Made by a program: the position numbers and the translations under genes. Source: Podospora comata (taxonomy: Eukaryota; Ascomycota; Sordariomycetes; Sordariales; Podosporaceae). Taken from it: a DNA stretch of 64,000 nt. Location of the stretch: NCBI GenBank assembly GCA_017354895.1, contig CP071499.1, positions 62,001-126,000 on the forward strand, written 5' to 3'. Below, one piece after another: positions 26,401 through 36,912 of the stretch; the stretch's first letter is position 1; each line of letters opens with the position of its first letter. A model generated the notes under the pieces. The model was given only the letters and a program-made list of their open reading frames with translations. It did no database searches and had not been told where the DNA came from.

Positions 26401-27064
26401 ATACGTTGCCGAGTCCCTGACAATCTTCTTGCCATCGAGGGCTGAGTGGGCCATTGATAGGACTACACAACAACACGGATGCTGATCCTCTAGTTCGATT
26501 ATTTCATCGTACATTGGGAACATGTCATAGCTCCGATCATCGGTGGACCCTTCAACGTTATCTTATGGAATTCAGGGTCCTTGTCAACTTTCTCGGCGTG
26601 CATATGCATACGGTGGCGGATGTCGATCACAAAGCCGATCAACAACAAACGACCGCCGGCAATTTACAGCCTTCAAACCTGCCAAAATCGAAATGTATCT
26701 GTTTTCATCGAGGCACTGTGCTGAACTGTATGACATGGTGAATGTGATTCCTCACATACCGGTACCTTGTGACTTGGCAATAATGCCACATACCGAGAGC
26801 CCAGTTTGGGCTTCAGTTGAGTTCTTAATGCCAGTACAATGTACATCATTGCCTGGGTATCAACCGCAGTTTCATCATTGGGCAACTAGCAGTGATGGGT
26901 ATGTCATCGTGCCTTTGCCACAGGCAGCTGGCCCCTGACCCCCCTGACAGTTGCCCAGGCAACGGACAGACATGTAAGAAAAGCGCTACTACAGCACACA
27001 ATATCAGAGGTAGCCTTTACCTGGACAGAAAAAAACAATGCCAAAGAATATACAGAATGCAAAA

Positions 27065-27179
27065 TGATCAGAGTGAGATTCGAACTCACGCCCCTTACGA
27101 GACCACGGAACTCTTTTTGTGGAGTGGAATCAAGGTTGATACCTTAACGTGGCGCCTTAGACCGCTCGGCCATCTGACC
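27065..27179 (-). tRNA. tRNA-Leu(AAG) with a 33-nt intron
   Basis: The acceptor arms GGTCAGA and TCTGATC pair fully (one G-U). A-box TGGCCGAGCGG and B-box GAGTTCGAATCTC are present, with a long variable arm as in Leu. The anticodon stem CCACG/CGTGG is completed only after removing a 33-nt intron that follows TTAAGG, giving the loop TTAAGGC and anticodon AAG. The intron contains AACCTT, able to pair with the anticodon region as in fungal pre-tRNAs. Four T residues lie directly after the discriminator base A on minus, a Pol III terminator. Confidence 0.95.
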
Positions 27180-27392
27180 TTGGATAAATTGATGGAAATC
27201 GGCTAGAACTGACTGTTTTTGTGTGAAGTCGTGATTTCGAGCAGGCATGAATCGTGTGAAGGTAGGGTTTTGGAAGTGGAGGCTGGTGGAGTTGGGTATG
27301 TGATGTGTGGAGACTGGATGCGCTCAAGAAGTCGCACGCAGAGAACGAGGGGCGTTGGTGAGAATCGGAATCTCAAATGCATTTTATTATAT

Positions 27393-28767
27393 TCACCTTA
27401 ACTTCGGGCCAGGAAAGTTTATCTCTCCGCTCTTGACTAGGCCACCAAACATCACCCTCATGTCCTCAACCAAGAGCTCTGGAACTTTCCAAGCAGCAAA
27501 GTGGCCTCCCTTGTTATGCCAATTCTCAAACACCAGCGGACCCAAGGTCCGATAGTGGTAGCTTGGCGACATCAACAAGTCCTTTGGGAAGGTTGACACG
27601 CCCAGCTTCACTCCCGGATTGTATTCCTCCACCTTCTTGGCAGTTGCCGAGTGGTAGTAAATGCGGCAGCCAGCCTTGGGCCCTGCATTGGCGAACTGGT
27701 AGATGCTGATCCAGGTAAGAATCTCGTCGTCTGTCCAGGGATAAGAGTCTGTCCAGTCGTAGAGTCTCTCGTAGATCCACGATAACCAGGCCACAGGCGA
27801 GTCCCTCAAAGCAATGCCAATGGTGGTTGGGTTGTGCCAGTGGAGGCCGTTGTAGGCGGCACCCTCTTCCCAAAACCGGTGGGTTCGAGCCAAGCCTTCT
27901 TTTTCTCGTTTGCTGTACGTGGAAAACAGATACTTGAGGTACACAAGGGACCCATGCTGTGGGATGGTACTGATGAAAGGAGGAACGGCTAGGTTGTGGT
28001 TGATGTAACTGGCCAAGACGGCTCCAGATTTCTTGGTCGCGGACGACGACGCAGGACCATATCTGATGTCCATGAAACGTGTGATGCCATACCCCCAGTC
28101 TCCTCCTTGTGTGGCTATGGGATGGCTGTCAGCAGCTGCATGTGCAGACAAAACCAAAATGGGGAACGCACCGTAGTTTGAATACCCAAGCTTGAGCATC
28201 AGCTTGTGACAAGATTCTGCGTACTGCTCGAGCACAAATCCTGGCTTGGAAGGGCCAGATGAGAAGCCAAAATTGGGCAGAGATGGAGCAACGTCATCGA
28301 AGCACGGCTGATCTTGACTGTCCGGATTGGTCAAGAGAGGGAGAATTTTGGCCACTTCGATGAAGCTACCAGGTCCTATGGGAAGGTACAAGTCAGTGGG
28401 GAATGCTTGCCGAGTATTGCGGATGCAGTTGACTCACATCCGTGACAAAACAAGAGGGGAATGGCTCCCAGGCGACTGCCCTTCTTGTGAACGAAGGGTA
28501 TCTTGAGCAGATCGAAACCATCGACATGGATTGTTGTTATGTACTGGGGCAAATCACAGTTCAGTACCGTCTCTCTTGCTGGCGCCAGTTGAAATCGCCC
28601 TTCAAGTAGTTGACCAATCGCTTGATGTCACTGAGGGGAACACCACCTGCCCCTTCATCGGACAAGGGTGTCTCGTCGGGGAAAGTGGCATGCTCCAGCT
28701 TGTGGTGCAGCTGGGCGATTTTGGCATCCGAAATGCTGATGTTGAAGGGCTTGATGTCGGAGTCCGT
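27393..28767 (-). pseudogene. Decayed epoxide hydrolase (EHN domain plus alpha/beta-hydrolase)
   Basis: The family is clear: SDIKPFNISISDAKIAQLHHKL opens the EHN domain; later come GSRLGAIPLLFCHG, the nucleophile motif TQGGDWGYG, and NKGGHFAAWKVPELL with the catalytic histidine. Three lesions are visible. First, no ATG opens the frame: an ACG stands at 28767 where a start in good context (CACAAC-NTG-GA) would be expected, and an upstream in-frame TAA blocks extension. Second, near 28565-28566 the frame jumps (two extra bases, or one lost) between QQERR and LNCDLPQYITT. Third, the Trp of the HGW oxyanion motif is TGA, split by the first intron (28438 joined to 28375). Introns: 28376-28437 and 28115-28171; the second is 57 nt and stop-free. 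Downstream of the third lesion the frame is open to the end, so decay is recent. Confidence 0.8.
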
Positions 28768-28926
28768 GTTGTGCCAGTTTGCGCTGTGTTGTTTATTGTT
28801 GGGTAGGTATTATTCGGTCTACAACTATTTAAGTCGATTGGTGACGTCAAAGGGCGCGGTTGACAGGTGGGAAGGAGCAACTCCATGTTTGCCGATCAAC
28901 ACCTACTTGCACCTCCCGCTGCAGCA

Positions 28927-30719
28927 TCAGCCCAGCAATTGAGCACAAAGCCTCAGCATCACCTTAATATGGGGCCTCTCCAGATACCTCTCCACGTCGG
29001 CCTCCAACCCAGCCAGCTTTTCCTCTCTGTACTCAGCCAAATCAACATCCTCTGTGGTTGGCGGGTTGAACCGGAAGTACCACACTCCCTCGGCCCTCAT
29101 CAGCTGGTCAAATCTGCGATGCACGTTTTCGACATTGGTCAGGTTCTCCAGCAGCTGCGCTCCCTTGGAGATGGCAGGATGTGACGCAATCCAGCTCCGC
29201 TTCTTTCGCGAAGGGTCAAATCTTCCTGTTCCCAGACTCAGCACACATTTGACAACCGGCTTATCTGTTATCCAGCGGGGAAACAACAGGCTTTTCTCAG
29301 CCCAGAGTTCATCCACGGGATTGTTGTTTGCTAGTGCTCCATCCCAGAACTCCGTCCTACCTATCGTTGCTGGGGGGAAATAAAAGGGCGCCGCCGATGT
29401 CGCGCGAGCAGCCTGAACGATGGTAGCCGAACTGTATGTTGGCAGTGAACCATCGGGAAATCTGTAAGAGCGAAAGCGAAGAGCGAAGTTGTCCCTTGAC
29501 CTGACGGAAGTGACAAAGCTTCTTTCATCAGCAAGTTCTTTTCTGCAAGGGGAGAACGGAAAGGCAATTACACTTGACACCCTTCAGTGCCTGGCACAGA
29601 GCTGTGGTCCAGCAAAGTAGCATTTGGATCTAGCCCCTGAGCAACGACCTCGTCTCGGACTACATGCTCGAGCGACGAGCCCTCGTACCAAGATAAACCA
29701 AACATCGTTCTGATGTAGGCACCGCCTAAATATTTAGAGATGAAGCTGGGCTGGAACAAGGTTTGTGACAATGATTTGTACGCCGTTATCGCTTCATCGA
29801 TCGACATGCTCTGTAAAATGTGTTAGCCGGTGTTGTTTGTCAACATTCAGCCAACCTCTGTCACGCATAGCAAACTCACTAATCGAAAGAGCATAATGCA
29901 GATCAAGCCCCCCGTACTTGTTCCTCCAGCAAGCTTAAAACACTCCGCCGGCGTCTTTGCTTTGCTTGTCCCATTCTCTCTATTGGCCTCATCCATAATG
30001 GCTTTAAGGATTCGAAGACTGACCAGTCCCCGAACGCCTCCACCATCTATGCCCTCCACTGTCAGCAATGCATTCTCTTTCTTTCCTGGAAACAGTTGGC
30101 ACGAACCAACAGCCAGCAAAGTCAGCCCACCTGCAGGCACATTCCTAGAATTCGTTGCATCTGGCAGTGGAAACCCTCCACTTTCCTCAGGTCTGATCTC
30201 CCGTTAGCTTGATTGTACGCTTGGGGGGATCCCAGAAGATTTCACCAACCCTGAAAGAAACCCGAGTGTTTTGTCCAATTTTCTTGCTTGTGCTCTCAAG
30301 TCACAAAGGCCCCTTTTCACCCGCATTTTGAACGCCTTTAATTCGTTGCCTTGGCTGACGGCAGCGTCGCAGTTATTCAATGTCATAGTATCGAAATACT
30401 CAAGGAGTGAACTGAGACAGTCTGCAACAGCATTGTGTCTCCATTTTGGATCGTCGAAATACTGATCGTGGTACAGCTCCAGGACGCGGAGTTGTAAGTC
30501 GATATCTTCTAGAACTGTGGCCATGGGATGTGTTTAGTAGACTAAAAGATGAAGCAAGTCCTAATATGACTACATACGGTAGCTAGCTTCTCGCAGGTCC
30601 GGGCCATCAATACCTGCAAAGTCCAAGTCGCGTATACAATGTCGGCAGGCATCTGCTGCTTGAGCGACTAACGGTTTGCTGTGCGATGCAGTTGCAAAGA
30701 CCGACTGTGTTCGTGCCAT
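28927..30719 (-). CDS. Patatin-like phospholipase with helical N-terminal region
   Basis: Five exons: 30719-30578, 30514-30246, 30197-29880, 29810-29581 and 29518-28927, giving 516 residues. Residues 1-137 are predicted mostly helical, of no family I can name. The patatin domain carries the oxyanion loop DGGGVRGL at 188-195, the nucleophile elbow GGTSTGG with Ser231, and the catalytic Asp in DGALANNNP at 379: a complete Ser-Asp dyad. Expected activity is lipid acyl hydrolysis. Two junctions are less certain. The 48-nt intron 30198-30245 removes an in-frame TAA and leaves only five bases after its CTAAC branch site. The intron 29519-29580 uses GTGTCA...GAAG and was chosen because it joins the frames. 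In fungi patatin often replaces HeLo or HET domains as the effector of NLR-like proteins, but here no NB-ARC or repeat region follows. Confidence 0.85.
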
Positions 30720-31194
30720 ATTTTTACAATATAGGTGAGTGGTAAAAAAAAAAAGAAAAAGGAATGTCCCTCGGTTTGGTCTCCTCCTCTTCATTTACAT
30801 TTCGTTGATTTATAGGTTGATGGCCATTCGTGCCCTGAGTCAAGTCCCAGTGCGTGGTTCTCTGAGTGTGTGTGGAGAGTCATTGTTGGGAGGTCAGCAG
30901 GGAGTCCTGTAGCTGACCCCCATTCTGTCGGGTGATGCCACCCAAGAAATTTTTAGCTCGCGTAGGATCATAATCTGGCTTACCATCGGGTTCTAAATAC
31001 AACGCACCCCGGACACCACTGCTGTCATGTGAGAACTAGTGAGACAAAGAGTGAGCAGCGGTATGAGCTTGAAAACCCCCATGATGAACTGAATCAAGTG
31101 ATTATTTACTCGTTCATTTGATTACACATTTTTGGAGTTTATACAGCCAAAAACACCACACCCTTTACAGTTGCACTACCCTTCAAAACCAACC
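30720..31194. other. Intergenic, no feature seen
   Basis: Upstream of the patatin gene and downstream of the membrane-protein gene. A short poly-A/poly-T run near 30745 is the only notable item. Confidence 0.6.
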
Positions 31195-31991
31195 TTAGAC
31201 CCTAGCGGTACCATGCCTTCCATTGCTATAACCCATATGCGTTTGTTGGTGTCCGTTTGCAACGGTAGGTCCGTGGTGTACACCATCGGAGTGCCTCATC
31301 TGCTGGTGGTGGGTCGCAATGGCATGCTCGTCACTTCCCGCCTTGTGGTGCTTCCTATACATGTCGCGCACTTCATGGAAAGCAGCTGTAATCGCATGAA
31401 AAACCCTGGTTTCTTCCTTGTCAGTGTCCTGTGGACCTCGGGACTTTCTTGTGGAGTAACTCACGTGCTGACGATAGCCAGGATGAACGTTCCCCAAGGT
31501 AAGTCGCAGCTATCATCGCCTGTCGTCGTCTCACCAGTTACGTTTGCCGCGTCTGCCGCATCTCTATCGTCATAGCAGTGCCTTGGTCCAGCCATACCTC
31601 CGTTTGGCGATGTGATAACAGCAACTGCGATGAAAGCGCCAACAAACAAGATATCGAAGAGAACCCAGAGCCAGCGGAGCCACCTGGGACCACCTCCCTT
31701 GAGAAGAAATGCCATGACAGTCGTGATGAGCGTGTATAGGACGGCGGCGGCAAGGATGCCCTCAACGGCCCCGATGGCACTGTTGACTCCGCGGCGAATT
31801 TTGATCGAGTTGACCAGACGGTATACCTTGTACATGCGCTGAGAGAAGATGCCAAGAGAGATGACGGAGGAGAGGAATTGCAGGACGCGCGTGAGGCGGA
31901 GGAACCAGCGGTAAAGACGCGAATGCTTGAGGCGATCAGGAACCCATCGGGTTAACAACCCTGTTTCATTGGATCTGTTTGTGTTTGCCAT
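31195..31991 (-). CDS. Four-helix membrane protein (MARVEL-like)
   Basis: Two exons, 31991-31465 and 31405-31195, with a GTGAGT...ACCAG intron, give 245 residues. An upstream in-frame ATG at 32048 exists, but MANTNRSNETG at 31991 fits the family start better. Hydrophobic segments: a segment around LQFLSSVISLGIFS, then SAIGAVEGILAAAVLYTLITTVMAFLL, then WLWVLFDILFVGAFIAVAVI, and a last segment ending in GTFILAIVST. A DDRDAADAANVTGETT loop precedes the last helix. The C-terminal tail is cytosolic, histidine-rich and ends HGTARV. This arrangement is typical of ascomycete MARVEL-domain proteins of unknown role in membrane apposition. Confidence 0.8.
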
Positions 31992-32438
31992 TTTGCACGT
32001 AGTTGGGAGGCTCGATAAATTGAATAGTATGCGGGAGGCGATGGTCAAGGTCTGAAGACAGGACTTTTCGAGTGACTAACACTTAAGCTACGTTGAGCCA
32101 TATATATATTTGAGTGATAACTATCCCTCCCTGTTTTCTACGCGCTTGGCGTTCCACTGGCCGTTGCATTATTCACATGTGCAAAACTTGATTCTGTGTG
32201 GGTGCTTATCCCCGTACCAGTTGATGTTGTCATGACCCGCCATTCAACGTCACGACCTTGCAGTCATCCAACGAATTGTTTTGCAAAGTTGGGATACTGT
32301 ACGATGTTATTTAGATACTTTCTCAGAAAAGAAATTTGATGGTTTGCGGAGTATAGTAAGGTAGGTTATCAGAAATGTGATATGATGTCATCCGGCATTG
32401 CCGTCCTACCCGCCCCCCTGAACTCTGGAGGCTTCCCT
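31992..32438. other. Intergenic, no feature seen
   Basis: Upstream of the MARVEL-like gene, downstream of the dehydrogenase. No supported gene. Confidence 0.6.
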
Positions 32439-33462
32439 CTACACCCACTGTTGGTTACCATAATGAGAGACAAAAGCACCTCCATCCCCTTTCTCCAAGC
32501 TTGACGCCTCAATAACATCCCGCATCATTCTCACCGAAACCTCTGGCGCCTTGGGCCTTTCATAACCAGGTGAATACTCCTTGAAGATACTCAGGAGGGG
32601 TTCCACGGCAGCTAGGTCATCCGCTGTAGCCCCGTCATAATGTCCAACTTCCACTGGCCCGGGACAGACAGCCAGAAACAAAACCCCGTCCTTCTTGAAC
32701 TGAGCGTTGAACTTGGCAACAACAGTGTTCATGGCGGCCTTACTCGCAGCATACAACGCACCGGGAGTGGCCCCCCATTGATTGGTGAAGGAGTTATCAG
32801 CAAGGCCGGATGTTATGGTGACAATCTTTTTGACGTGACCGGCGAGGATGAGGGGGAGAAAGAGGTTGAAAAGATGGACGTTGCCAATGACATTGATCTC
32901 GAAGGCCTCACGGAAGGTCTTGGTGAGCTCTCCCGGTTGTTTGCCCCTGTTTTGCAGTGTTAGTAGAAAATAATTTCCCACAAGTGAAGTCTGAAGAACA
33001 GACAGTTCGCCAATCGGTAGAAACAAGTCGAATTTTGGCACAAGACCCGCGTTGGCAATGATGTAGTCCAGAGACCCGCCCGTGATCTCAGCCGTGTCGG
33101 CAGCCGCTTGCTGATGTGATTCGTTAGCGTCAATCGTCGCAATATAATAATCTGCCGTCTCTCTTCGAATATTGTCAGACTCATTCGTACCTTCAACGCA
33201 TTGTAATCGGTGATATCAGCTTGTAGGATGTAAATGTTCGGTCGCCCTTGTAGGGCTGCATCCTCAGACACCTTTTTCTCTGTGGCAGATTTGTTGCGGA
33301 CAAGTGCAATGACAGTATTTTTCGCATCACTTGAGTACTGACGAAGAAATTCGTACTGTGTGAGGTATGGCGGGTTAGTCCTTTGACCAAAATCAGCAAG
33401 ATGGCTTTGACATTGCTCACCCCAATGCCCCTAGAGGCTCCAGTGATCAGAACGAAAGGCAT
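32439..33462 (-). CDS. Short-chain dehydrogenase/reductase (classical SDR)
   Basis: Four exons: 33462-33421, 33355-33191, 33110-33004 and 32946-32439, giving 273 residues. The NAD(P) motif TGASRGIG is at residues 8-15 and is cut by the first intron after GIG. NAG of the fold is in IIANAGL. The active-site serine is in ITSG and YAASK supplies Tyr and Lys. A PGPVEVG loop follows. It is close in layout to the fungal norsolorinic-acid-reductase-like or sniffer-like SDR group; substrate unknown. The third intron (32947-33003) is 57 nt, a multiple of three, and contains no stop, so its retention would insert 19 residues; I favour splicing because it restores PIGELGKQPGEL and because a CTAAC branch site is present. 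Confidence 0.9.
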
Positions 33463-34134
33463 TTTTACCCTGAAACAATGAACTGAATAGATGTGGGTGT
33501 AAGATGAGGTTGATGTAAAGAGACGGGCCGCAGAACATTGGGAAGGGATCACTGACTATTTGTACAAGTTGCAGGGCTCCAGTATTTACGGGATCCCCAC
33601 TAGGAAGAGTAGAAAACATCATTGTTAACACTAGTTGCTCGTTTCATCCTGGTTTGTAAGTCACTGTAAGGTGTGCTTACCTGACAGTTGCCAAAGTTTC
33701 GTGCTTTGATCGGCATTGCATGGTAACCGCGCTTGGTTACTGAATTCGGAAGTTGGTGTAACCTCAACAACCAACATGACCCAAGAAAGGTATCCGGAGA
33801 GACGAAATGCGTCAGTAGCGTGCCATTGAGAGCAGAAGCTGCATGGAATTTGTGCATGGCGCCCAACGGATGGTAAAACTAGGCCAGAAAAGAGCCTCTT
33901 CCCGTCTTCTACAACACCTTGATTGCCTTGGCCACATTGAATATTGAATCTTGATATGAAGACATGATGTTCCACGAGCACATACATACATACCCGGCAC
34001 AACCTGGAAGCACATCATTACGCCAATCCTGTTGAGACCCTGAAACTCCTTTCTTAGCATCGTGAAAGCCAATCAGACCATTCTTGGCCACTTGGCCAGG
34101 CATTTCCCCACCAAGATGTTGACTCCATTTTGCC
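33463..34134. other. Intergenic, no feature seen
   Basis: Between the SDR start and the 3' end of the Hsp70-like gene. Short frames here look random. Confidence 0.6.
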
Positions 34135-36519
34135 TTAACTCTGATACTCCACCTTCACATCGTGTTCCGCCTGCTTGGAACCCACCTGGATCGTCCACTT
34201 GGGCTGTCCCCCGAATCTCATAGCCAGTGACATCTCGTCAAACTTCCGCCACCCATCTGCCAGGTTGCCCACCGGTTTCCACTGTTCAAAAGGCTTGTCC
34301 CACTCACACTCAATCCGACACAACTCCGTCACGGTCTCATCCTTTCTTTTGGGAGGTATGTCTGACTGGCTGTACTCGATGACAAATACACATTTCGATT
34401 GGGCCGTCTGCTTGGTGGCGTATTGGTGATATCCAAACAGGACGGGCTCTTTCTTGCTCACTTCGTCGCCTTTCTTCAGGTACCAGTCCATGCGTCGTGT
34501 GACCTCTGTCTTCTCAGGGTTCCGCTTCACTCGGTCGTGAGCTGGATCGAAGTCGCGCAGGGCTGCCACGGCCACCTCGCTCTGAATGCCGTAGCTGTAT
34601 CTTGCCTTTCGAGTGACGACCTCGGGAATTCGTGAAATGACACGATGCTGACCGGGGGTGAGGCTTGACAGCATTGACATTTTGTCTTGAAGAAGTCGAA
34701 TTACCGCCCCGCGGGCGACAGCAGACCAGCTAAAGAACCCATCATGTTAGGCGCATCTAGCGTTTCCGAGTCAAGGTTATGGTGCATGACACTTACGCTT
34801 TATCGAATGGTCTCAGAATGATCTTTTCCTTCGTCATTCCTGGTTCAGTTGGGCTGTTGTCGTATTCTTTGTCAAGCTGATTGTAGATGTACTGCGAGCC
34901 ACCAAGACCGCCCACAAGGAGGATTTTCTAGTCAACACATGTTAGATTGGCAAAGCTCCGCAAACGCCTCACCTTGATGGCAATGCAGGGCCACGTTCAT
35001 ACCCTTGGTTTTCTCCCCGTTTGGATCTCAACACCTTTGATTTGCTCCGTGAGCAGGGAGCGGATCCCAGCTAGAGACTGGTCGAAGAACCCGGCCATTG
35101 CTTCTCTGCCATATACCAAGAATGATTTGGTTAGCCACTGTCTTGGAAATTGTGCTCTGGTTTATGGAAAGCTAGGATGGAAACATCATCACTCACCGAC
35201 TGATAGAGAAGGACCCTTTGCCTCTGAGTCTGTCTATCTTGCCAAAAGCCTTTGTAGGGGGGGTCAGAAAGAACCTCGGCGGCTGAGGGTTCCCCGTGAA
35301 ACTGCGCTTTGCACCCATCTCCCAGTCCTTGGTGACAAACAGATTGTGCTCAGCAGTATCGAGCGAATCCAGCTTTAGTTTTATCTCCCATTTCAGGTAG
35401 GCTGCAAATGCTTCATCCACCTTGAAAGCCCCGGAAAGCTTCCCTAGATCTAAGCATCAGTATTGATCATGATTTTTTTGGCTAAACAGGGCACTCACCG
35501 TCGCCATTGACGCACTCTCCGATGCGAAACGGGCTGAGGGATTTGACGGTGTAACTGATGACATCCTGGAATACCTTTTATTAGCCAGGAGCCACGGTGG
35601 CGAGAGCCAAGTTAAACAACAACTTACAACCGTTCCTCCGCCGGCATCGCAAACAACAAATGACTCTCCGGGCTTGAAAGGCACAATCAGCTCACCAAAC
35701 AATTGAACCCTTCGAGATATATCATACCTGAATTTCAGGAAAGTCTCGGCGGTCGAGAAATATGGACAGGCCAGCAGCCTCTGGCTCTTGAATCAAATCG
35801 AGCGTTGTGGTGCCAATGTCCCTGTCGACGGTGATGCCAGCAATGTTGGCAGCCTCTCTCATAGCCTGCTCTGCATACTACGTTGTTTAGCACCAGTAAA
35901 CCCAAGCTCGTCCTGGGTGATGTTAAACAACTTACGGGAGGCCAGATGGCGGGGACAGTGATGGCTACCCGAAGTGGCAGGTTGTCAATCACTAACATCT
36001 CGCCCAGCTTCTTGTATGTATGTGCCCATAGCTTCTTGAGATATAAGCCCACAACCTCGGTAGGAGTCATCCCGCGTGCTCTTATCTGTTGCTGGGCGTC
36101 TTTTAGAGGACGCGAATTTCGGATCTCGTCTCGGATGATATCCTGGTCCTTGAGCAGAAGGAGTTTAAACCACTTTATGGGCTTCATCTGCGGTGTGACC
36201 TCATACCCCCATTTCCCTGATGCGAGATCAAATTGAGTAGGCACTTGGTCCTCGCCTGCATTCAAGTGAAACTCGGAAGGCCATTCTGTGATTTCATGAA
36301 TATCACCCGGACTTTCCGAGAAGGCCCAAGACACACCGCAGTATCTGACATTCACCCAAAGTTAGTACACACAAAGGTATTGTCTTCATCTATTGCAAAA
36401 ACCCACGTGGTCCCGAAGTCGATACCTACGGCTACAAACTTGCCGCCAGCAACGCCTCCACTGGTAGATGGGCTAGGACTCGCAAGAGAAGACCGAAGCC
36501 GATAGGGTAGTGACGACAT
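34135..36519 (-). CDS. Hsp70-like ATPase (HSPA12-type, no canonical substrate-binding domain)
   Basis: Nine exons: 36519-36407, 36344-35936, 35877-35728, 35672-35628, 35565-35499, 35443-35197, 35105-35003, 34927-34797 and 34729-34135, giving 619 residues; all phases agree. The actin/Hsp70 nucleotide-binding core is complete: phosphate-1 GIDFGTTY (32-39), connect-1 VAITVPAIWPPYAEQAMREAANIAG, an EPEAAGL stretch, phosphate-2 VCDAGGGTVDV (from about 232), and the adenosine motif LLVGGLGGSQYIYNQL (about 381-396). The last roughly 190 residues (after KMSMLSSLTPGQ) are a beta-rich region unlike the DnaK substrate domain. Such proteins are abundant and variable in ascomycetes; their clients are unknown. 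The sixth exon has two possible acceptors six bases apart; I used the one giving NGDGKLSG. It is transcribed divergently from the AIG1-like GTPase, 393 bp away. Confidence 0.9.
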
Positions 36520-36912
36520 GATGTGGTTGGATAGCTATCAGAGAGATTGACTGGAGGTGTATCGTTTTTTCCTTTGTGAAGATAGACAGAAAAATGATGT
36601 AAAGGGGTATCGATGAGATGGATGATCTGATCAACAACAGGGCCGCAGCCAAAGTACCAAACATCCCGTCAACACCCCCCCGCGTCTCAGCTCGAAACCG
36701 GGGTACAGCGCTTGCAGGTCTTCGGAGGACATGCTTGGCGCAGTACCCGATGAAGGCAAGGCTGGGATACAACCACCCCTCCCCCATCCACGTCAAAAAT
36801 CCCATCGGTCTTTGAGGAGGAGGTTTATTTCATAAAACTCGCCCCAAAATAGCGATTCTTCTTCCGACATACCTTGGCCAGCAGAACGCCAAAGAGTGCA
36901 GAAAAGTTCATC
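36520..36912. promoter_or_regulatory. Shared divergent promoter interval, Hsp70-like / GTPase
   Basis: Only 393 bp separate the two ATGs, so the two genes may share control. I cannot point to a convincing heat-shock element or other factor site. Confidence 0.5.

Larger units (their letters stand above)
11862..27064. other. 15.2-kb interval without any recognisable gene
   Basis: Base composition is ordinary and not AT-skewed, unlike the RIP block at 45.5-48.5 kb. The longest open stretches (minus 15127-15654 and 21265-21951, plus 23258-24031) have irregular composition, often overlap equally long frames on the other strand, and show no family motif. I could not assemble introns that join them. 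Simple features inside are a purine tract, a GC-rich tandem tract and a perfect hairpin, each listed separately. Possible explanations are long untranslated leaders, non-coding transcripts, lineage-specific small genes, or anciently eroded sequence. Confidence 0.6.
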
